Origin: a bacterium | GTDB taxonomy: Bacteria > JAMCPX01 | Length of the DNA stretch: 8,390 bases | Assembly (NCBI GenBank): GCA_021792615.1 | Contig: JAJYUJ010000063.1 | Span: 1 to 8,390 of the forward strand | Direction: 5' to 3' | Shown: in pieces, positions 1-5,896 of the stretch | How the letters are laid out: each line of letters opens with the position of its first letter | Numbering within the stretch: position 1 is the first letter of the stretch | Program-made: the position numbers and the translations under genes | Notes under the pieces: generated by a model | What the model was told of the DNA's origin: nothing | The model's database searches: none | The model's input: only the letters and a program-made list of their open reading frames with translations

Positions 1-238
1 TCCTGGGTCCTGAATCCCTGTGTTTGGATCCCGAATCTTTAATCTTGAGTCTTTAATCTTCAATTTCGAATCCCCGGTCTTGAATCCTGACTCCTGACTC
101 TCTGCTTTCGGATCCCGAATCTTTAATCTTGAGTCTTTAATCTTCAATTTCGAATCCCCGGTCTTGAATCCTGAATCCTGAATCTCTGCTTTCGGATCCC
201 GAATCTTTAATCTTGAGTCTTTAATCTTCAATTTCTTC
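1..238. repeat. 84-bp tandem repeat built of 12 degenerate heptamers
   Basis: The stretch reads as 34 consecutive 7-base words with no slip in phase, consensus roughly TCYTGAA (examples: TCCTGAA, TCTTGAA, TCTTTAA, TCCCGAA). The words recur in a fixed order every 12, giving an exact 84-bp period: units at 1-84, 85-168 and a partial third at 169-238. A 42-base block is identical in all three copies (26-67, 110-151, 194-235). Copies 2 and 3 differ at only two positions (91 against 175, 98 against 182) over 67 bases, while copy 1 has a more diverged start. The array runs off the left edge, so its true copy number is unknown. It ends 13 bases from the stop codon of the minus-strand receiver gene, so it lies in that gene's 3' flank. 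Stop codons (TAA inside TCTTTAA words) and the 7-base period argue against coding. In copies 2 and 3, TTCGG-ATC-CCGAA can form a small 5-bp hairpin. No function is assigned. Confidence 0.93.
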
Positions 239-251
239 ATACACGCTCAGC

Positions 252-1088
252 CTATTCCTTGGGAAGCTGTACAAGAGCCTGGTTGAGCAGGCCCTCGACC
301 TTTTCCAGCGAAGAACTGTTTTTCTTTATTCTGCTTTGCAGTGCATTCAAAGCCGTGTTGAGTTCATTGACCTTTTTTCGCGCATTTTCAATTTCTGTCT
401 TTGCCGCGGTGTTTTCCTTCGTCAATTTATCGTTATCCTTTTGCAGTCTTTCTTTCGACTCGTTTGCCTCGGTCAGCCATTTGTCTATAACCTTGGTGTG
501 CTCTTTACTCTCGCTTAATTGTTTTAATAATTCCGTTTCTTTGTCTCTACTTTCCTTGAGGGCCCGCTGCATATCTTTCATGCTGCCCGCAGCCGCCTTT
601 AATTCGTCGTTTTCTTTCTCCAGGGTGTTTATTCTATCGTCCAGCAGGATTTTCTCCTGAATCATCGAGTTGAGATGTTCCTGCATAAGCTCAAACTCTT
701 TCTCCGTAATATGGAAGCCGATGAGGTTCTGGACCTTGGACAGTATCACCTCTTCGCTGAACGGCTTCAGTAAATATTCGTCGGCCCTTATTTTTAACTT
801 TCTGTGCTGCTCGAAGTCTTTGGGCTTTGCGTCCCTCGAAATGAGGATGACGGGAATGTTTTTCAGGCCTTCGTCTTCCCTGAACCGTTTTGAAATCAAA
901 TAACCGTTTGCATCCTGCAATTCGATTGCAATGATGACGAGATCCGGCCTGTCTTTTTGGGCAAGCTGAAAACCGCTTTCACCGTCCAGAGCGGTATTGA
1001 TCCTGTAATTTGCAGGTTCGAGTGCATTCGTTATGAGCGCCTGATACTCGATATCGTTATCTATCAATAATATTTTTTTCGATGGCAT
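252..1088 (-). CDS. FrzS-like pseudo-receiver domain protein with long C-terminal coiled coil
   Basis: A protein of 278 residues. Residues about 4-123 are a CheY-like receiver domain, and about 129-275 are Lys/Glu-rich heptad-like sequence predicted to be coiled coil. There is no DNA-binding or enzymatic output domain, signal peptide or membrane segment, so it is probably a cytoplasmic scaffold or signalling protein. The phosphoacceptor position in the PDLVIIAIEL strand is Ala54 rather than Asp, and the acidic pair is reduced to Asp10-Asn11. Ser84 and Lys108-Pro109 remain. The segment QHRKLK...ADEY (His95, Tyr105) and the GYLI stretch closely resemble the receiver of Myxococcus xanthus FrzS as I remember it, a receiver described as atypical and not thought to use phosphorylation. 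FrzS is about twice as long, with a longer coiled coil. The start is taken at ATG 1088 because GGAG lies 7 bases upstream; a GTG directly before it (1091) is the alternative. The gene overlaps the metH stop by one base, so it is probably co-translated with metH. Confidence 0.88.
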   Translation of the reverse strand: MPSKKILLIDNDIEYQALITNALEPANYRINTALDGESGFQLAQKDRPDLVIIAIELQDANGYLISKRFREDEGLKNIPVILISRDAKPKDFEQHRKLKIRADEYLLKPFSEEVILSKVQNLIGFHITEKEFELMQEHLNSMIQEKILLDDRINTLEKENDELKAAAGSMKDMQRALKESRDKETELLKQLSESKEHTKVIDKWLTEANESKERLQKDNDKLTKENTAAKTEIENARKKVNELNTALNALQSRIKKNSSSLEKVEGLLNQALVQLPKE

Positions 1089-3493
1089 CACTGTACTCCA
1101 AAAAAGTTTTTAATCCGCTCGACCGCCGCCATTGCGTCTTTCGCATAAAGCTCGGCGCCTATTTCTTTGGCATACTCCGGTGTCACTACGGCGCCGCCGA
1201 TAGCGATCGGAATGCCCAGGCCGTTCTGTTTAACTGCTTTAACAACCGAATTCATTTCGGTCATTGTGGTCGTCATCAGCGCACTCAAGCCTATAAGGTC
1301 GACACGTTTTTCCTTTGCCTGCTGAACAATCTCTTCTGTAGAAACGTTCTTGCCGAGATCGATAACTTCAAACCCGTTATTTTCAAGCAACGTTATTACG
1401 ATATTCTTGCCGATGTCATGTATATCCCCTTCAACGGTTGCCATGAGTATCTTTTTTGTCCCTTTCTGTTGCTTTTTTATTTCTTTTTTTATCCTGGTAA
1501 AGGCCTTTTTCATTGTCTCCGCGGACAGCATAACCTGCGGCAGAAAGAATTTACCTGTTTTGAAAAGCTGCCCTACGACATCCATGCCCGGAACCAGCCC
1601 CTTATTGCTGATTACAAGCGGTTCATACCCATGGGAAAGCGCCTCTTCGACCATACCGGTAATGCCCTCTTCGTCTCCCTTGATAACGGCATTCTGGAGC
1701 TTCGCGAATATGTCGCCATCATCCGCTTTTACCGGTGCAGGCGTACGATCCTGTCCTGAAAATACGGTAAGGAATTGCTTTGCATTCTCGTCCCTCCCGA
1801 GCAACAGGGACGCCGACACAAACGCCTTTTTCATGTCTTCATCAAGGACGTTGACGATTGCAAGGCCCGCCCCCTGCGACATTGCCATGGACAGGAAGTG
1901 GCTGTTTAAAACACTGCGAGCCGGCAAACCGAAAGAAATATTGCTCAATCCCATCACACAGGGCAGGCCGAGCTGATCGGATACCGCGCGTATGGTTTTG
2001 AGGGTCTCCTCCCCGCCGTGCGGTTCGGCACTTATGGTAAGCGTCAGCGCATCAACGACGAAATTATTCTTCTTCATGCCCATGCGCTCAGCGGCCCCGA
2101 TCACTTTCTTTGCTATGGCAACCCTTTCTGCGGATGTTTTCGGCAGGCCCTTTTCATCCACAGGCAGGATTATGGCGGATGCCCCGTATTTTTTTATGAG
2201 CTTTAAGGTAGGGATAAGCCGCTTTTCTTCCCCGGTCACGGAGTTGACCAGGGGTTTGCCGTCGATGGCCTTCAGCCCGGATTCCATGGCCTGCAGGTTC
2301 GATGAATCGATGGATACCGGCAGTGTCGAAGCGCCATTGACGGCAAAGATCGCCTTGCTCATCATGGAGGGCTCGTCTATACCCGGCGTGCCGACATTGA
2401 CATCGAGTACATGAGCACCCGCTTTCTGCTGGAGCGCTGCCTGTTCGCGTATATATTTTGTTTTCCCGGATCTCAGCTCTTCGGAGTATATTTTCTTCCC
2501 GGTAGGATTTATCCGCTCGCCTATGAGCAGGGTATCTTTCGACAGCAGGAGTTCCCGGAACTCCGTTCTGCTCGCAAGTTTCAGGGCGGTGTCCTGTTTT
2601 GTCTCATAGGCTATGCTGTGATGCAGCTTGAAGCCTGTTTCAGCTATGTGCTTTATGTGGTCCGGCGTCGTACCGCAGCAACCGCCGTACACCCGTACTC
2701 CGAGGGCAAGGGACTGCTCCATATGTTCGGTCATCTGTTCCGGGGACGCAGGAAACACCGTTACCCCGTGTTTTAACAGGGGCATGCCAGCGTTTGCCTC
2801 CGAGATAAGAGGCAGTCCCGTTACTCTGGACATTCTTTTGATCACATTGTAGATGCCTTCGGGGCCGAGGCTGCAGTTGGCGCCGATAACGTCCGCACCG
2901 AGCGCCTCCAGCACGATAGCCGCAACTTCAGGGGGCGTGCCGAGGGTCGTCCTGTAGTCTTCGTTGAACGTCATCATCGCCATAATGGGCAGGTCACAAA
3001 GCTCCCGTATCGCTATCATGACAGCTTTGATCTCTTTTATATCCATCATCGTTTCTATAGAGAACAGATCTACCCCCGCTTCAAGCAGTGCTCCTGCCTG
3101 TTCTTTATAGATGTCTACCGATTCATCGAAATCCAGATCCCCGATGGGCTTAAGGAATTTTCCGGTCGGGCCTATGTCACCCGATACAAAGGCATTGCCC
3201 TTTGCAGCAGCCCGCGCATTTCTGACTGCCGCCTGATTGATCTCGCGTGTTTTTTGACCGAGCCCGAATTCTTTCAGCTTTACCCTGTTTGCACCAAAGG
3301 TGTTGGTCTCCACGATGTTTGCACCGGCTTCGATGTATTGTTTATGGACGTTCACCAGCAATTCCGGTTGTTCCATATTCAATATCTCGGGTGCCATACC
3401 GGGTTTCAACTTGCCTGATTTCTGGAGCATGGTACCCATTGCCCCGTCCATTATCAATATATCGTTTTTTATATAGTCCCTGAATCTTTCCAT
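1088..3493 (-). CDS. metH: cobalamin-dependent methionine synthase, short form without reactivation domain
   Basis: An 801-residue cytoplasmic enzyme expected to transfer the methyl group of methyl-tetrahydrofolate, through protein-bound cobalamin, to homocysteine to give methionine. Domains in order: homocysteine methyltransferase, about 10-290, with DGAMGT near the start and zinc ligands Cys207, Cys272 and Cys273 (GGCCGTTP); pterin-binding barrel, about 320-570, with IGERINPTGKK at 324-334 and DVNVGTPG; helical cobalamin cap, about 595-675; Rossmann cobalamin domain, about 679-800, with GDIHDIG (axial His692), Ser737 of GLSAL and IGGAVVT. The protein stops where the S-adenosylmethionine-binding reactivation domain of Escherichia coli MetH (about 1227 residues) would begin. 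Short forms such as that of Thermotoga are known and rely on a separate activation protein. None is in this window. The start is well fixed because in-frame TGA TAA stops lie only two codons upstream. No good Shine-Dalgarno precedes the ATG. No cobalamin or SAM riboswitch is visible in the 127-bp upstream region. Confidence 0.95.
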   Translation of the reverse strand: MERFRDYIKNDILIMDGAMGTMLQKSGKLKPGMAPEILNMEQPELLVNVHKQYIEAGANIVETNTFGANRVKLKEFGLGQKTREINQAAVRNARAAAKGNAFVSGDIGPTGKFLKPIGDLDFDESVDIYKEQAGALLEAGVDLFSIETMMDIKEIKAVMIAIRELCDLPIMAMMTFNEDYRTTLGTPPEVAAIVLEALGADVIGANCSLGPEGIYNVIKRMSRVTGLPLISEANAGMPLLKHGVTVFPASPEQMTEHMEQSLALGVRVYGGCCGTTPDHIKHIAETGFKLHHSIAYETKQDTALKLASRTEFRELLLSKDTLLIGERINPTGKKIYSEELRSGKTKYIREQAALQQKAGAHVLDVNVGTPGIDEPSMMSKAIFAVNGASTLPVSIDSSNLQAMESGLKAIDGKPLVNSVTGEEKRLIPTLKLIKKYGASAIILPVDEKGLPKTSAERVAIAKKVIGAAERMGMKKNNFVVDALTLTISAEPHGGEETLKTIRAVSDQLGLPCVMGLSNISFGLPARSVLNSHFLSMAMSQGAGLAIVNVLDEDMKKAFVSASLLLGRDENAKQFLTVFSGQDRTPAPVKADDGDIFAKLQNAVIKGDEEGITGMVEEALSHGYEPLVISNKGLVPGMDVVGQLFKTGKFFLPQVMLSAETMKKAFTRIKKEIKKQQKGTKKILMATVEGDIHDIGKNIVITLLENNGFEVIDLGKNVSTEEIVQQAKEKRVDLIGLSALMTTTMTEMNSVVKAVKQNGLGIPIAIGGAVVTPEYAKEIGAELYAKDAMAAVERIKNFFGVQ
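1096..1099 (-). promoter_or_regulatory. ribosome-binding site of the receiver gene, inside the metH 3' end
   Basis: GGAG on the minus strand lies within the last codons of metH. It is 7 bases from ATG 1088 but only 4 from GTG 1091, which favours the ATG as the start. Confidence 0.6.
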
Positions 3494-3505
3494 GGTGTTT
3501 TATCA

Positions 3506-3547
3506 TTACACATTTTCCACGGTTATATCAAGCATACGCTGTGTCAT
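3506..3547 (-). CDS. possible 13-codon leader ORF upstream of metH
   Basis: A mini-ORF encoding MTQRMLDITVENV, ending in TAA 12 bases before the metH ATG. A purine-rich GGGAGGGGG stretch (GGAGG at 3559-3563) lies 11 bases before its ATG, a usable though long spacing. The ORF is in the same frame as metH, separated by TAA TGA TAA AAC ACC. Because metH has no clear ribosome-binding site, terminating ribosomes could reinitiate on it; this is inference. The same frame stays open further upstream (to about 3718) but there overlaps the divergent lipid-kinase gene, so only the last 13 codons are plausible. The peptide matches no family I recognise, and it may not be translated. Confidence 0.3.
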   Translation of the reverse strand: MTQRMLDITVENV

Positions 3548-3569
3548 GGAAGGCACCCCCTCCCTTTTA

Positions 3570-3596
3570 TTGATTTTCGTCCGATAGTATTGTAAT
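3570..3596 (+). promoter_or_regulatory. weak candidate promoter for the lipid kinase gene
   Basis: TTGATT (3570-3575) and TGTAAT (3591-3596) resemble sigma-70 -35 and -10 boxes but are separated by only 15 bases, so the match is poor. The location, in the divergent region 25 bases before the start codon, is suitable. Confidence 0.2.
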
Positions 3597-3608
3597 GACC
3601 TTAATAAA

Positions 3609-3615
3609 AAGGAGG
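3609..3615 (+). promoter_or_regulatory. strong Shine-Dalgarno AAGGAGG for the lipid kinase gene
   Basis: AAGGAGG sits 5 bases before ATG 3621 and fixes that start. It contrasts with the divergent metH, which has no comparable site. Confidence 0.85.
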
Positions 3616-3620
3616 CTATT

Positions 3621-4694
3621 ATGGAATTGAGATGCTGCATATTCAATAATATGAACTCTGGCAAGAATAAACGGTACCGGTACAATAAAGACAAGTTCCA
3701 GGCCTTTGTCCCGGGCAATTATACAGTCATCGATGCCTACGCACTCTCCGACCTACCTGCCGCTGTCCACATAATCAAAGAACAAGGGATAAACCTTCTC
3801 ATGGTCAACGGAGGGGATGGAACATTGCAACGGCTTGTATCGGCAATGATCAACAGTATGCCTGAAGATACATTACCTATCATACTGCCGCTTCGCGGTG
3901 GCACATCGAATATGATTTCAGGCAACCTTGGCGTACGAAAAAATCCAATGGATACGGTAAGAATACTCATGGATCATCTGGAATCTTATGAGCGCGGACT
4001 GGAAAGCCTGTCCACCCTCCCCGTTAAACCATTGAAGATAACTGATAAGGAACACGGAGTAAAGTATGGCTTTTCCTTTACCAACGGACTGATATACAAG
4101 GTTCAGCAATTATTCAACAAGCAGGAAAACCCCACCTTCAGTACCGTGGTAAATCTTATCACAACGACAATCGGCGGTTACACAATAGGCAGCCAGAGCA
4201 TAAAAAAGAGATACAGCAAAATATCCGCGGATATTACGATTGACGGTAAACGGTATCCTGAAGACAAATACCTCCTTACCATTGCATCTTCATTCCAGAG
4301 GCTCTTACTGTGGTTCAGACCCTTTTATAATCCCGATGCAAAGGGTGTGGATAGTTTCTATTTTATAGCATCTGCTGCAGACCCATGGCTTCTGATAAGG
4401 AATTTGAGGACATTTTCGACCGGGAAAACCGTGCCTCCGAGATCATTTAACGATACTGCATCTCAGGTTAACATAAGAGCCGATAGCGGGTATGCGTTTG
4501 ACGGGGAATTAGTCGAAGATAAGTCGACCGATATTACGATAGAGCAGGGGCCGCTCTTGAAATTCCTTGTCGTTCCGGAAACAATCAGGACGTCGTATGG
4601 GATTACCTATAAAGCCTACTTCAATGAAACCCTTGTGTCCATGCACAAAAGGGACAACGCCCCGTCATTGCAGGCTGAAAACCCGTCCGGTTAG
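3621..4694 (+). CDS. diacylglycerol kinase/YegS-family lipid kinase homologue, divergent active site
   Basis: A 357-residue protein with the two-domain plan of the DAGK/YegS/BmrU lipid kinases, which phosphorylate lipid hydroxyls with ATP at the membrane. Visible landmarks: an N-terminal NxxSG-like element (NNMNSG, 9-14); nucleotide-binding VNGGDGT (62-68); PLRGGTSNM (90-98) where typical members have PLGTGNDFA; and a C-terminal YAFDGEL (291-297) matching the family's DGE motif. Two positions look unusual: the Glu that commonly follows GGDGT at +3 is Arg71, and the Asp of the GN(D/N) loop is Met98. The middle and C-terminal part is somewhat longer than in about 300-residue YegS. There is no signal peptide or transmembrane helix. 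The fold assignment is confident, but the lipid substrate and even kinase activity are not. The gene stands alone on its strand, divergent from metH and converging on the chromate-transporter gene with a 13-bp gap and no visible terminator. Confidence 0.85.
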   Translation: MELRCCIFNNMNSGKNKRYRYNKDKFQAFVPGNYTVIDAYALSDLPAAVHIIKEQGINLLMVNGGDGTLQRLVSAMINSMPEDTLPIILPLRGGTSNMISGNLGVRKNPMDTVRILMDHLESYERGLESLSTLPVKPLKITDKEHGVKYGFSFTNGLIYKVQQLFNKQENPTFSTVVNLITTTIGGYTIGSQSIKKRYSKISADITIDGKRYPEDKYLLTIASSFQRLLLWFRPFYNPDAKGVDSFYFIASAADPWLLIRNLRTFSTGKTVPPRSFNDTASQVNIRADSGYAFDGELVEDKSTDITIEQGPLLKFLVVPETIRTSYGITYKAYFNETLVSMHKRDNAPSLQAENPSG

Positions 4695-4707
4695 CCAGAA
4701 ATTGCAT

Positions 4708-5895
4708 TCATCTGAATATCAATAATGAAACGATAATACCGAAAATGAGCAATATGACAGGGTTTATTTTGGTATAAACGAACAGTACCAGCGAAGTAAG
4801 TGCAAAAAGGGCTGTCTTGTAATCCGTAATATTTGTCTTTGCCAACTGTGCCACGACAAGGGCGAGCAGGCCTATGAAAGATGCCAGGATGCCTTTTAAT
4901 GCGGACAACACCCACGGATTGTCCTTATACTTTATGAAGGGTTTGGCAACAAGAGCCACCAGTATGGTTGACGGCATGAATATCGATACGGTAGCGGTGA
5001 GTGCCCCAAAAATACCCCCCACCTTATAGCCAATAAAGGTTGCTGTGATAACCACAGGCCCGGGTGTAATCTGCCCCATGACAATACCATCGGAAAACTC
5101 CTTGGGGGTAAGCCAGTGATAGGTGCTGACGACTTCCTTGGAAATGAACGGCAGCATTGTGTAGCCGTTGCCGAATGTCAATAAGCCTATTTTAAACAGA
5201 TTCCCGTTCATCAGCGCTATATTGGGCGAAATATGATAGAGAACGGAATTAAAAGCTATCAGAAGCACTCCAAGCCATAGTACCCAAATGTTGCTTTTTA
5301 TAAAAGAGTATATGCCTGTCGCCGAAGGCCATTGGACGTGTACCCCCTGAACGGCGAGTTCCTTACCGATGATACCGTACAAAAATATGATAAGGATGCC
5401 GATGAGCAGGATCAAAACGATGTTTACATTCATCAGCAAAAGCCCCAGTGCCATGGCGGATACGACGAGACACCGAGGATTTTTAACGCCTGTTTTGTAT
5501 ATATCGATCATGACTTTGATGATAAGGGCTATCATGATCGCCGAAAGTCCACGCATGATGTTCTGGATCATGGGGAGCTGTCCGTACTTCATGTACAGCA
5601 TGCTCAAAATAAGCATGAGCAAGAATGACGGTGCTATAAAAAACATCATGGCAAGGAACGCACCCTTTCTTCTTTTTATCAAAAATCCCAGGTATGATAC
5701 GAAATCGACAAACACCGCACCCGGCATCACCTCTCCGACGGCAATGCCTTCTGTTATATCTTTATTTCCCAGCAGCTTCAGTTTTTCGACGAACTCGGTC
5801 CGTGCAAGGGTATACACCATGGGACCGTAAGAAAACCCGATATAAAAGAAATATTTCCAGAGTTCATGCCATGCATTGAGATATTTTTTGATCAT
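4708..5895 (-). CDS. chromate transporter (CHR/ChrA) family membrane protein, two-domain form
   Basis: A 395-residue, very hydrophobic inner-membrane protein with about ten predicted membrane spans. It carries two tandem copies of the CHR domain. The first has FSYGP...EFVEK (21-37) and GEVMPGAVFVDFVSYLGF (54-71). The second has LTFGNGYTMLPFI (239-251) and GQITPGPVVITATFIGY (274-290). The second matches the family PGP motif well. In the first, PGP is PGA and the usual Asn is replaced. Family members export chromate or act as anion transporters, and many are annotated from homology only, so the real substrate is open. Its ATG lies one base after the lptD stop (TAA C ATG), with no strong Shine-Dalgarno, which indicates an operon with lptD and probable translational coupling. 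No chrB, sulfate or metal gene is nearby to support a role in chromate resistance. Confidence 0.9.
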   Translation of the reverse strand: MIKKYLNAWHELWKYFFYIGFSYGPMVYTLARTEFVEKLKLLGNKDITEGIAVGEVMPGAVFVDFVSYLGFLIKRRKGAFLAMMFFIAPSFLLMLILSMLYMKYGQLPMIQNIMRGLSAIMIALIIKVMIDIYKTGVKNPRCLVVSAMALGLLLMNVNIVLILLIGILIIFLYGIIGKELAVQGVHVQWPSATGIYSFIKSNIWVLWLGVLLIAFNSVLYHISPNIALMNGNLFKIGLLTFGNGYTMLPFISKEVVSTYHWLTPKEFSDGIVMGQITPGPVVITATFIGYKVGGIFGALTATVSIFMPSTILVALVAKPFIKYKDNPWVLSALKGILASFIGLLALVVAQLAKTNITDYKTALFALTSLVLFVYTKINPVILLIFGIIVSLLIFR

Positions 5896-5896
5896 G

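Noticed and set aside
1-238. CRISPR array
   Set aside because: The copies are contiguous, with no unique spacers, and the unit is built of heptamers. It is a tandem repeat, not repeat-spacer units.
259-660. 133-codon plus-strand frame opposite the coiled-coil region
   Set aside because: The Ser/Phe/Leu-rich translation is what an antisense reading of Lys/Glu-rich coiled-coil codons gives.
1082-2414. Long plus-strand open frames opposite metH (up to 225 codons)
   Set aside because: They lie wholly antisense to a well-supported metH, encode low-complexity Cys/Phe/Ser-rich sequence with no recognisable family, and have no good ribosome-binding site.
3494-3620. Cobalamin or SAM riboswitch upstream of metH
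   Set aside because: The divergent gap is only 127 bp, too short for a full cobalamin riboswitch, and shows neither a B12-box-like element nor a paired-stem layout typical of SAM riboswitches.
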